NCBI GenBank assembly: GCA_018806915.1
Contig: JAGKQI010000052.1
Location: 1,054,001-1,118,000 of the forward strand
Direction of reading: 5' to 3'
Source: Phytophthora colocasiae
Taxonomy: Eukaryota > Oomycota > Peronosporomycetes > Peronosporales > Peronosporaceae
Length of the DNA stretch: 64,000 nucleotides
Shown: positions 9,419-17,837 of the stretch, piece by piece
How positions within the stretch are numbered: the first letter of the stretch is position 1
Layout: each line of letters opens with the position of its first letter
Notes under the pieces: model-generated
Told to the model about the DNA's origin: nothing
The model's input: the letters and a program-made list of their open reading frames with translations, nothing else
The model's database searches: none
Program-made: the position numbers and the translations under genes

Positions 9419-10467
9419 GCAAAATTGGCATTTGGACAGTTTGATGTAGAGCTTCGCTCTTCACATCGCTTCAATACCCTGTCCAATGCTGCGATGTGGT
9501 CGTTCACATCTTCACCCTTCGTGTATACGTAGATATCATCGAAGTAAATCTTCGCCACATCACTCAAATCCATGAAAACCTTTTGCAGCAGTCGATTAAA
9601 GGTTCCTGGGCTACCACTGAGCCCCATGGGTGTGACGAGATATTCAAATAGACCATCTGGGGTTGAGAAAGCAGTGAAAGGTATATCTGCTTCTCGTAAC
9701 TTCACTTGGTAATAACCCCAAAGTAAGTCCATGCACGAATACCAATAGCTACCGGCCATCGCATCAAAGGTATCTTCCTTGCGAGGCATAGGAATAGCTG
9801 GTAAAATCGTCGCCAAGTTCAATAGACGATAATCGTGCACAATACGCCATCCGACTGGTTTCTTCACACAGAAAGTCGGTGCACAAAATGCTGACGTACT
9901 CGGTCGAATGATGCCAGCCTGAACCATCTCTTTGGTCCATTCCTGAATCGTTTTTCTCTGATCAGGACTTTGGCGCCATTGTTTGACCGAAATCGGTTGA
10001 GTACCGGGTTTGAGCAAAATCTCGTGCTCAATTCCTTCCCGTACTGGCGGTGTCTCATTCGGAAGTTCCGTACGGAAAACCGTATCCGCATACTTCAGTA
10101 GCGTCTCATACGCCGGATTATCCTTGAGAGCGTCCCATCCTTGACTCTTGAAGCGTTCAGCCTTCTCCGAATCATGCGGATTGATGACAAACACTGCCTC
10201 AATATCCTTGTCCCTACGCAACATCTGCTGGAACTGTTTGGACGAAATAATCTTCGTTCGCCCAAACTGGCCGTTGTGGCCATGCTGCCGATAGTAATTG
10301 AAAATCTCACGGGCCTGCGCAACTCTGGCGCGGCGTTGTCCTGCCACCCAACGGGCTGGACGAGTCTTCGGCAGTCTCAACTTCACAGTCTGCGTGTTCT
10401 CCACCTTGATGCGAGGTGCAATCTGTCCAGTATTCCAGTCGATATCAGGTTCTGCTCCCGCAGCCAC
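9397..10467 (-). CDS. Gypsy reverse transcriptase region
   Basis: A 356-aa frame with the RT fingers and palm: GWRIVHDYRLLNL, CMDLLWGYYQVKL, FEYLVTPMGLSGSPGTFN and the catalytic YFDDIYVY (Tyr-Phe-Asp-Asp in place of the commoner YLDD/YVDD). Its first residues (PDIDWNTGQI) directly continue the C-terminal end of the protease in the gag frame (VVLGMMWLREQN), with a one-base loss in a C run at about 10447 separating the frames. It ends in frameshifted residues after RVLKRCEE. It is the element's polymerase but is broken in this copy. Confidence 0.87.
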   Translation of the reverse strand: MAAGAEPDIDWNTGQIAPRIKVENTQTVKLRLPKTRPARWVAGQRRARVAQAREIFNYYRQHGHNGQFGRTKIISSKQFQQMLRRDKDIEAVFVINPHDSEKAERFKSQGWDALKDNPAYETLLKYADTVFRTELPNETPPVREGIEHEILLKPGTQPISVKQWRQSPDQRKTIQEWTKEMVQAGIIRPSTSAFCAPTFCVKKPVGWRIVHDYRLLNLATILPAIPMPRKEDTFDAMAGSYWYSCMDLLWGYYQVKLREADIPFTAFSTPDGLFEYLVTPMGLSGSPGTFNRLLQKVFMDLSDVAKIYFDDIYVYTKGEDVNDHIAALDRVLKRCEERSSTSNCPNANFAWMRFHA

Positions 10468-12053
10468 ATCATGCCCAAAACAACATCCTTTCCTTCAGGA
10501 ACAGGCATGACTTGGAATGTTCCTGTTGTCAAAGGAAACCCTGGTAACTGCAGAGACATCTCTACAGTCCGACGTGGACGATGCACAACTTGATCATAAC
10601 CGAGATCAACTTGCATCATGTCACCTTCCGTGACATCCAACTCAAGCTTCTTCACCAACTCCTCAGTAACGCCATTCAGGCTACTGCCGTTGTCGATGAA
10701 TATCGAGACGGGCCTCTCTTGGTCATCCGTCTTGAATGCTCGAGCTTCAGCCTCTAGGATCGCATACACTGCGCCCTGCATGTACCGATTTGCTTCAGTA
10801 CGTTTTGGCTGAGTACAATCTGGAGAAATGTGGCCAAACTTGCCACAGTTTCTGCACGTAGCTGTCTTTTTCCAATCATCGCTCTTGCCTTTCTTCTTGT
10901 CGGAGCTCTTTGAATTCTGCTTCGACTTAGACGCACGATGCCCCGAGCTTGATGATCCTTGCGAACCCTTCGCAGGAGCTCTAGGGGGTTTTCCCGAGTA
11001 GTGCGCAAACTCAAAATTCGACGCAATCTCAATGGCATCTTGCAGTGTTGAAGGACTCTCTTCCTTGATCTTCCTCGCTGTCTCCTCTCGCAAACCGTTC
11101 TGAAAGAAGAAACGCTTCTCCAACTCGCTGATAGACAACTCTGTCTGTGATAGCAAGTCTTGAAACTTGGAGACGTAATCATGGATGGTCTCATTCTGTT
11201 TGAGACGAAACATCCTCTCGCGAAGATCATATTCGAAGTCCTTCGGCCTGAAACGAGTGCGAAGTCTTCCCTTGAAGAGCGACCATGTGGGCTGTACGTT
11301 CGTACCCTCACACTCTGCGATAAACGCGCGATACCAATTCAGCACTGACTTGCCTAAGTTGCTGGAGATCATCGTCACAAAATCCGATGTATCTGCCTCC
11401 ATCAACTCGCGTCTGCTTGCGTAATACTGCTCGGTGGCGAAGATCCATAACTCAATATCTTCGCCGTATTTGCCTTCATACATAGGCGGATCCTTCTTTC
11501 TTTGCTCACCCCTGGACGCAACTAGATATTCGAATCTTGCGTTGGCCTGCTGCATCTGTGCTTGCAACTGGGTTTGCATCTGGGCTTGGTATGACTGTTG
11601 CTGCTGCGTTAAGTAAACTAACAGCTGTTGCATCGACATCGTGTCTGATGCTGCGCCTGCTTGTCCCGACGACATATTCGTAGCTTGCGGTTGACCCTGT
11701 GGATCAGGAGTCGTCCTAGCCGTTGGTTGCGGTTGGCCCTGTGGATCAGGAGCCGTCCTAGCCGTTGCTTGCGGTTGGCCCTGTGGATCAGGAGCCGTCC
11801 TAGCCGTTGCTTGCGGTTGGCTCTGTGGAATAGGAGCCGTCCTAGCGGTTGCTTGCGGTTGGCTCTGTGGAATAGGAGCCGTCCTAGCGGCTGCCTGCGG
11901 TTGGCCCTGGTGTGAATCAGGTGCCGTCCTGGCTGCTGCCTGCGGTTGGCCCTGGAGTGAATCAGGAGCCGTCCTGGCAGTCGTTCGAGGCGTTCTACGC
12001 GGACGCGGGTTTGGAGAGTCGCGCTCACTCGATCTACCACGTGTAGATGACAT
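10383..12053 (-). CDS. Gypsy gag-protease polyprotein
   Basis: A 556-aa ORF. The N-terminal ~150 aa are Pro/Gln/Ala-rich with tandem repeats and a Q-rich helix. A retrotransposon gag (capsid-like) domain follows (DPPMYEGKYGEDIELWIFATEQ to the FFFQNGLREETARKI region), then a basic Ser/Lys tract, a CCHC zinc knuckle (CRNCGKFGHISPDC) and a retropepsin-like domain (IFIDNGSSLNGV active site and VVLGMMWL flap strand). The active site reads DNGSS instead of D(S/T)G. The start at 12053 follows an untranslated leader. Gag forms the particle and the protease matures it. The reading shifts into pol near 10447. Confidence 0.88.
   Translation of the reverse strand: MSSTRGRSSERDSPNPRPRRTPRTTARTAPDSLQGQPQAAARTAPDSHQGQPQAAARTAPIPQSQPQATARTAPIPQSQPQATARTAPDPQGQPQATARTAPDPQGQPQPTARTTPDPQGQPQATNMSSGQAGAASDTMSMQQLLVYLTQQQQSYQAQMQTQLQAQMQQANARFEYLVASRGEQRKKDPPMYEGKYGEDIELWIFATEQYYASRRELMEADTSDFVTMISSNLGKSVLNWYRAFIAECEGTNVQPTWSLFKGRLRTRFRPKDFEYDLRERMFRLKQNETIHDYVSKFQDLLSQTELSISELEKRFFFQNGLREETARKIKEESPSTLQDAIEIASNFEFAHYSGKPPRAPAKGSQGSSSSGHRASKSKQNSKSSDKKKGKSDDWKKTATCRNCGKFGHISPDCTQPKRTEANRYMQGAVYAILEAEARAFKTDDQERPVSIFIDNGSSLNGVTEELVKKLELDVTEGDMMQVDLGYDQVVHRPRRTVEMSLQLPGFPLTTGTFQVMPVPEGKDVVLGMMWLREQNLISTGILDRLHLASRWRTRRL
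11690..11990 (-). repeat. Tandem repeat in gag N terminus
   Basis: About seven near-identical units of 42-48 bases, each encoding a version of TARTAPDPQGQPQA. Variants read PDPQGQ, PIPQSQ, PDSHQGQ and PDSLQGQ. The units cover the low-complexity N terminus of Gag and probably vary in number between element copies. Confidence 0.85.
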
Positions 12054-12130
12054 TTCGAGTGGACTTTTCGTAGCACGAACTCAATCCAATAAAACCCAAA
12101 AACCCAATGAAAGAAGGAGAAAACCTTTCT

Positions 12131-12496
12131 TTAGTTACGACTACTGCTTACTTCGCGATCTAGCTTGATCGTAGTGATGTCTTCAAGATGTCCGAGCTCG
12201 ACGAAAATCTCGTTAAGTAAGCCCTTGACTCTCTCTGCAACCGCGTCGTCCTCAATACGATTTGTCAGTTTCTTGAAACGACGGGTAATGCGACGAGACT
12301 TCTTGATATTCTTAAGCAGATCCTCTTGAAGCTTAGAGAACTTCTCAGCGTCGTAAGGGTAGTCGAAAAGACTCGTATCAGGAAGAGGAGCTCGTCTCAC
12401 AACTTTGACAACAGGTGGTTTCGAACTGTCTGTCAAGTTGAGCTCACGACTCTTCCTTTTACGACTCTTGTTGTGGCTCGGTTTGTACCGACCCAT
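12131..12496 (-). CDS. Small basic leader ORF upstream of gag
   Basis: A 121-aa ORF between the 5' LTR and gag on the element's coding strand. It is strongly basic (SHNKSRKRKSREL near the N terminus, KNIKKSRRITRRFKK in the middle), and the second half looks helical and possibly coiled-coil (LLNEIFVELGHLEDI). No known domain was recognised. It ends about 77 bases before the gag ATG. It may be a real accessory protein of this element family, or a chance open frame. Its position, ATG start and clean composition favour expression, but this is inference. Confidence 0.5.
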   Translation of the reverse strand: MGRYKPSHNKSRKRKSRELNLTDSSKPPVVKVVRRAPLPDTSLFDYPYDAEKFSKLQEDLLKNIKKSRRITRRFKKLTNRIEDDAVAERVKGLLNEIFVELGHLEDITTIKLDREVSSSRN

Positions 12497-12829
12497 ACAC
12501 CAAAAGAAAGGGTAAATTGGAAGCTACCGGGGAGCGATGGAAATAAAAGCTGCACTTAAGAGCGTTCCAAGCACTGAACCGGCTTCTAGTAGCGACCAAA
12601 GAGTTACGTGCACTAGGCAGAGATATACCAACCTTTCAAAGTTGATTCCCTGACCTGTGATGGGCACGAACTCTCCCAAAGACAACCCAAAAGAGACCCC
12701 TTTAGGCCTAGCACTTCCCAGCAATTGGCTGGTGCTAATAGCCAAGGATCTACTCGCTTCTGGCTATGCCGCCCACGAGAGACCCGACCTTGGACGATGG
12801 AGCGAAGCTTGACCCGACAAGCGCTACTA

Positions 12830-13339
12830 TGTAACACAGTAAGCGCGCGGGGGCGAGGAAGCGGAGGCCGGACTTGGACGGCGGAGCGAAGACCCAGGGA
12901 GGCGTGACCAGTTGGTGGGCCACTGAGAGGTTGTTGGTAAATTGAAAAGTGAATTGAAATGAGGAAGGCTCTTACGGTCCTAAGCTAACTGGTGGCTCAC
13001 AGAGCTCTCTCAAAAATCCAGTAGAGTGTATCCTAGAGCCTATCTTTTCCTATCTTCTGATTTGGCTATCTACCAATGATTTTCCTATAAACTTCCACGT
13101 AGCAATGTTGACTTGACTCCTGGGCGTCCCATAATCAAGCTTCGAGAACCTTCTCGAATTTCAGCCAATGAGACTCTCTCAATGTCTCAGCTGAATGGCG
13201 TAAACCACAATGGCATAATACCAGAATCTAGTTTTAGCCAATCACAAAGTGGGTACATGTAGAGATATGTAGATTGCACTACAGTGCATCAACTTGCACT
13301 TCAATGCCGACGGAGTGCTATCGACAGCATTCCGTCACA
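12830..13339 (-). repeat. 5' LTR of the 6.7-kb gypsy element
   Basis: A 510-bp direct repeat of 6630-7139, followed by the target duplication CCAGA at 13340-13344. On the + strand the LTR supplies an ATG at 13304 in frame with the downstream GCFC-like sequence. Confidence 0.92.
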
Positions 13340-14701
13340 CCAGAGGAGGATGAGGAGGACGAGCAGAACAGGAGATGGGAGGAGGAACTCATGCGTCGTG
13401 GTGGACATCGCGTGCCGCATTCTGAAGAAAGTAGTCGGTCGAGGGACGGACTGCCTAGTTATCCAACAAGGAGGCAAGTGGCGTGCGTGTCGCTGGGGAC
13501 TGTGCTTGCGAAGCTGGAAAGGAGTTTGGAGTCGACGTCCTTTGAGGATCAGCGGGCCTCGCGTGAGCTAGCGCGACTAGAGGCTGAGACAGCTTTGATT
13601 GAGACAACGCTGAAACAGCAGCAAGAAGAACTCCTGGTGAGTAGTGAAGAATTTGAATATTTCCAGGAAGTGGAAGACTTTGTGAAGGGTTTGAGCTTTT
13701 GTTTGCGCGAGAAAATACCTGTGATCGAAGAGAAGGAGAAGAGAATTATTGACGAACGCGCACAGCGTGTGAAGACCACTTTACTTGAAGAGCAGCATGG
13801 GATCGCAGAAGAGATATCGCACTATCTTGGCTCAGGAATACTCCAACAAGTAGACGTTGTTGGGCTGGACCTGACTAAAGACTCGCCGGCTATGAATGAT
13901 GCTCAGCATACTGCGCGTCTACTCAAATACCGCCAGCATTTTATCGAGTCGTACGTTGCAGATCCATGCCATAACGACGAAGATTTGTTTGCCGATGTAA
14001 TTGGTGAGATTAACTCGCTCGACCGCGTGTACGGGCGTTTCCAGGAGTGGAATGCAAAGTTCCCTGAAGTATACAATAACGCGTACTGCGAATTAGCTCA
14101 AGAAAAGCTGTTCGCTCCCTACGTGCAGGCAGAATTGCTTTATTGGGACCCGCTGGGTGTGGCAGACGCGAAGACGGAGCCAGGGAAAACCTGGTCATTG
14201 GGCGATTTTGTGTGGTTTCAAGTTCTTCAGCAGCATGTGCACCATCCTGTTAATGGCAACGCTATCGATGGACCAATATTATACCAAATGAGAGATGTAG
14301 TTCTTCAGAAGGTCCATGTTGCTGTATCAAGATACTTTGACCCGTACTCGAGTCTCCAAGCGCGCAGTTTGGCACTAGTGTTGGAGGAAGTTAATCGACA
14401 TGGCTATTCTACCCACGTCGAACAAGCAGTACACGCGGTGGTGAATTCTGCACTCGAAACATTTTCAAACGAAGTGCTGGACTGGGTCAACACTTCTGGA
14501 GGAGGGATTTCAATTCGTGCTGTTGCTCATTTTGGCGAGCAAGGCTGGAAACTAGAACCTGACGAGATTTGGGCGGCACAACCCCACCAAATGAGACTAG
14601 CCGGTGGATGCCGCAAAAAGGCGTTGGGAGAGCTTGAAGACTTGCTTCTCGAATCGATCATCCTTCGGAGTTTAAAGAAAGAGAAAGTGACAAGAGAATG
14701 A
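13340..14701 (+). pseudogene. GCFC/PAXBP1-like gene, 3' piece
   Basis: About 450 aa of a GC-rich sequence DNA-binding factor-like (GCFC, PAXBP1/GCFC2) protein, a nuclear family linked to spliceosome disassembly and transcription. After an acidic start (PEEDEEDEQNRR) come a coiled-coil stretch (LARLEAETALIETTLKQQQEE), EVEDFVKGLSFCLREKIPVIEE, and the GCFC domain with ESYVADPCHNDEDLFADV, YVQAELLYWDPL and a later RMAGGCRKKAL-like stretch. The frame upstream runs into the LTR and could start at ATG 13304, giving an LTR-initiated truncated protein. It is separated from its 5' piece by the gypsy insertion. The family assignment rests on recognised motifs. Confidence 0.7.
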
Positions 14702-15187
14702 ATTGCTATTCAGGCACTACAAATCTACGCTGAAGTCGATAACTCGACTGGGCGAGCAACTTCATGAAGCGCAACAACCTGTCCCTCCGACGTCGGACCA
14801 ACCTTACAACTCTGCGAGACGATCAACCGAGCCGTTGCATACATGAGATTTCTATCAGACAAGAAGACCTCTTCCAACTTTGCCAACACTGTTCTTATGG
14901 ACGAGACAGCCAAAAAAAGAAGAGAACGATGAGGATTTCGAAGTCGATGCTGAACAAAGTAACGCTTTGGATGACATTGGGATTATTGATAATTAGCGCA
15001 ATGGGTGGGTGGGATATGCACTCGAGCGGAGCGAGGAACATTTTGTATTTGACTGCATATTAATCTTTGAAATATTGAGTTTCAGTTTATAAGCCCTCAC
15101 CCATTTAAAAGCCCCCTCGTTAAAACCGATCGTTTTCGAGGGGGCATTAATAAATAGAAGTCCGGGTACTATTCGGTAAAATCCGTT
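14702..15187 (+). pseudogene. Degraded 3' tail after the GCFC-like frame
   Basis: After the stop at 14699-14701, short coding-like stretches appear in changing frames: TINRAVAYMRFLSDKKTSS (about 14817-14875) and EENDEDFEVDAEQSNALDD ending in a stop at about 14997. They could be the original C terminus after frameshifts, or separated by an unrecognised intron. From 15000 to 15187 nothing codes; a GC-rich hairpin lies at 15111-15145. Confidence 0.35.
15111..15145. repeat. Hairpin with GCCCCCTCG arms
   Basis: GCCCCCTCG at the left pairs with CGAGGGGGC at the right, with AAAAC/GTTTT continuing the stem after a small mismatch around a CGAT loop. It sits in noncoding DNA beside the boundary of the UBL-RING flanking repeat. 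Function is unknown. Confidence 0.6.
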
Positions 15188-15600
15188 AGTCGTGATGATC
15201 ATGGAGGTAACGAAAGTTAAAGCACAACTCTATTTTTCTTATAGCCAGCATACACTTCAAACCGGTTGGTAAATTCTCGTAAGTAGTTACGAGGACAATT
15301 CTATGAAGTATCCCTCATATTATCAAATTTCCTTCAAAGGCCATTTTTTATCGGACCGACAAAAAAAACCTTCAATGAGAAAATAAAAACATCACCAAAG
15401 GTGAAATCGACACTCTCGATTTTGTGGAAAGATGCTCTTACCGGTGGAGTCAAGGGTGTCATCGGGCTGCACGTGTCCAATTTGCTACTAAAAAGCATTT
15501 CGGTGAAAGATTTGTTTCCAATTCTCAACAAAAAGATCAACGACAAGTACCAGGGAGATCGCCATCTTCGTAGTGTTGAGCTTTTTTTTGGTTTTCAATT
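15188..15600 (+). pseudogene. UBL-RING family copy E, 5' fragment
   Basis: Bases 15190-15312 repeat the flank seen at 6126-6240. From 15345 the sequence tracks copy C closely: DGQKK-type start region, SILWKDALTGGVKGVIGLHVSN, then ISVKDLFPILNKKINDKYQ to RHLRSVEL, where homology ends at about 15585 in a T-run. It lacks the two-base insertion that breaks copy C. Everything from the ubiquitin-like domain on is absent. Confidence 0.65.
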
Positions 15601-15709
15601 GGTTTTGTTAACAGAATGAGAAATATCTATGCGGACCTGATCGCGTCCCTGTCGACTGAGACTTGTAATCACGAGTAGTGTTTTCGGATGCAATACTACA
15701 GACTGCTAG

Positions 15710-16200
15710 CCCACGGAAGGTATTTTTCCGTCCAGTGTTTTTTTGTGTAATGCTTCAGGAGTACAAGGGTCGTACTAGTCGTCTTTCAACTGCTTCATCC
15801 TCTTCAGCATATCAGGGTTATACCCGTGCTTCTCAATGACCAGAAACACAGATTTGTACTGTTCGCACAGTTTTAGGCTGATCGAATCGAGTTGTGACAA
15901 AATTTGTGGCGCCTCCTGGGGGATCAACCGTTGGCACAGACCTCACTCGAGAGTCCTCCAGAACAGCATTGAGATTCGCCACGTCGTCCAGTTGATTTAG
16001 AGACTTGCTCCTCGTCAGGTGCGCTGCCGTTGCGGATGAAACTTCTCGGAAAGCGATTTGACGAGTTTGGACGTGTCTCTCTCTATTGTGACGAATTCTC
16101 AAGAACCGGTTGTTGTTGTTCCTGGTAGCGGATATCCCGTCGCAGCAAGCGAAGATGCTAAGAGCACGATGGAATTCAGGTATGGTGTTGAACACTTCAG
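15710..16200 (-). pseudogene. RXLR effector pseudogene
   Basis: A relative of the intact effector at 52159-52722. The open part (15833-16240) contains SIFACCDGIS (end of a former signal peptide), NNRFLRIRHN (RXLR region) and LTRSKSLNQLDDVANLN. The EER motif has decayed, the start codon and hydrophobic core of the signal peptide are disrupted, and the C-terminal part (HGYNPDMLKRMKQL, then a relic of the LVLLKHYTK stretch) lies in other frames down to about 15715. An initiator-like motif still lies upstream at 16210-16227. It cannot encode a secreted effector as it stands. Confidence 0.75.
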
Positions 16201-16209
16201 CTTTGGTGT

Positions 16210-16227
16210 GCAAGTTGCGAAGTGAGC
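16210..16227 (-). promoter_or_regulatory. Initiator-like motif of the RXLR pseudogene
   Basis: The minus strand reads GCTCACTTCGCAACTTGC. Near-identical motifs occur upstream of the related effectors at 46849 and 52722, and it resembles the oomycete GCTCATT initiator. Confidence 0.5.
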
Positions 16228-16397
16228 CTGCAAACAGCAAAATAAAGTAGTGATGGGAATACTGCCAACACTTCTTGATTAGCGCGCCAACATCTACAAA
16301 ATAAAATTCTACTGCAGGGAATAGATTCTGAAAAGTGAAAACTAATTGTCCTAGATATTCAAACTGTTACCTAACCATAGTAAGAATCCTGGAAAAG

Positions 16398-17732
16398 ATG
16401 AAAATTAACGGTAGATCAAAGCTTCAAGACTCTCGTCGAGAAAGCGTTCATTCTCGAATTTGCGGGCTGACAACGAGAAGTTCCTCAATGCTGGTTTTTT
16501 CAAGACATCAGAGCCAAGATGCTCACACGCACTTTCAAGTTCCGCTAAAGAAGCCATCGCTGTCCATCCTATGGAGAGATGCCCACACCCGTGGAGTTAA
16601 GGGAGTCGTCGAATTACAAATGTCAGATTTGCCACTACAAGGCGCTCGTGTTAAAGATCTGTTCCCGATTCTCAATGACAAGATCAACTCCACGTTCCAT
16701 TCCGACCGCAGTTTCCGAGAAGTCGAGAGCTTCCTGCTCTACGGAACTCGAGTGAGTCGAGATCGTCGTCTTGATCCACTCATACCCGAACTGGATCTCG
16801 TCCCACGGTTTGTTGCCGTTATGCGTGTTTACCCTAAGAAAGTACCAAGGACCAGCATCTCGATTTTCATCAAGACCTTGACGAACAAGAATATTCTGGT
16901 TCACTGTCTGACTTCTGACACCGTAAGCTACGTGAAATCCCAAATTCAGAGCCAGTTGAAGGTTACCTGTGCCTTCCAACGGCTGATCTACGCTGGGAAA
17001 GAGCTTGAAGACCATCTTGCGCTTTCGACCTACGGAGTTACAAGTATGAGTCAACTGTATTTGGTCCGGATGATGAGGGGAGGTGGAACTTCTCGACTTT
17101 TCGCTGACGTAGCGGATCTCTCGCTACTACAAGAGATTGAATTCTCTCCAAGAGCTCCTGAATGGCGTCGCGTAACGAAAGGGTTAAATATCGAAGGCGA
17201 GTGCAAAAACTCACGGTGTATCGCATTTCAGCAGCAAATTATTTACCCCAGGGGTTTCCAGGAGTTTAATCTCATTCGAGACGACGATACTAAGTGCCCA
17301 ATGTGTCAGTCAAAAGTGACACCTCGTTCGTGTGGGTTTTACGACTGCGCGTGGAAATTCGACGGCGTCCAAGCGGGTGACGATGTTTCAGTTATTTCAC
17401 GCTGGAAAGAAGCACGCGGGGAGAAGTGCCATCTCTTTGATGCTGACAAGTTTCATGGCTCTGTAAGATGGGAGAGTCTTCTGATCGTGGTTAAACCGCT
17501 GGACGAATCTGTGATGGTAGCTCTGTCACCACGAGCAAGCATGAACAACGCTGAGCCGTGTCCGATCTGTTGGTCTGGGCTCGGATCTTCTAAAGGTTTC
17601 GCTATTACTACGACGTGTGGTCACAGCTTCCACTGCAAGTGTATCGACGAGTGGTCTAGGTGGTGCACCCGATACGGAAACCTTACGAGCTGTCCATTGT
17701 GTCGTGGAGAACTGGAAGCACAAGCTGCTTAA
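16398..17732 (+). CDS. Ubiquitin-like domain plus RING-H2 protein (copy F, intact)
   Basis: The second full-length family member, about 444 aa from the ATG at 16398, with an alternative ATG at 16488. It has the N-terminal module (SILWRDAHTRGVKGVVELQMSD), a ubiquitin-like domain (SISIFIKTLTNKN to YLVRMMRGGGTS), a Cys-rich module (CKNSRC, CPMCQSKVTPRSCGF, DCAWKFDG) and a C-terminal RING-H2 (CPIC, CGHSFHCKC, CPLC). It differs from copies A/B throughout, so it is an older paralog not recently homogenised with them. The conserved MPxL start of the family is not visible here, so the N terminus is uncertain. Probable E3 ubiquitin ligase; substrate unknown. Confidence 0.82.
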   Translation: MKINGRSKLQDSRRESVHSRICGLTTRSSSMLVFSRHQSQDAHTHFQVPLKKPSLSILWRDAHTRGVKGVVELQMSDLPLQGARVKDLFPILNDKINSTFHSDRSFREVESFLLYGTRVSRDRRLDPLIPELDLVPRFVAVMRVYPKKVPRTSISIFIKTLTNKNILVHCLTSDTVSYVKSQIQSQLKVTCAFQRLIYAGKELEDHLALSTYGVTSMSQLYLVRMMRGGGTSRLFADVADLSLLQEIEFSPRAPEWRRVTKGLNIEGECKNSRCIAFQQQIIYPRGFQEFNLIRDDDTKCPMCQSKVTPRSCGFYDCAWKFDGVQAGDDVSVISRWKEARGEKCHLFDADKFHGSVRWESLLIVVKPLDESVMVALSPRASMNNAEPCPICWSGLGSSKGFAITTTCGHSFHCKCIDEWSRWCTRYGNLTSCPLCRGELEAQAA

Positions 17733-17837
17733 CGCGTGGATGTAGCGGAGTTTGAATTGTTGTTTTACGAACCAACAGAATTTTTTTTTCACTTTTTATT
17801 CTTGCTATCCCCCAGCCAAGCCAGATTGTGTGTTTAA

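Larger units (their letters stand above)
6630..13339 (-). mobile_element. Ty3/gypsy chromovirus-like LTR retrotransposon (6.7 kb)
   Basis: A complete element in minus orientation: 5' LTR 12830-13339, leader ORF 12131-12496, gag-protease 10383-12053, pol 10467 down to about 7170, 3' LTR 6630-7139. The LTRs appear identical over 510 bp, begin TGTAAC and end GTCACA, and are flanked by the 5-bp duplication CCAGA. Domain order protease-RT-RNase H-integrase-chromodomain places it with chromoviruses. A purine-rich tract lies next to the 3' LTR (complement of 7140-7153). No clear tRNA primer-binding match was found next to the 5' LTR. Several one-base frameshifts disrupt gag-pol. It splits the GCFC-like gene. 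Confidence 0.93.

Noticed and set aside
11618..12076. Arg/Leu-rich repeat ORFs in other frames of the gag repeats
   Set aside because: Out-of-frame readings of the tandem repeat that encodes the Gag Pro/Gln region.
14702..14998. A further exon of the GCFC-like gene
   Set aside because: Coding-like pieces occur, but I could not find donor and acceptor sites that join them in one frame, so only a degraded tail is reported.
15111..15145. A bacterial-type terminator
   Set aside because: The hairpin is GC-rich and followed by few T residues, and the organism is clearly eukaryotic.
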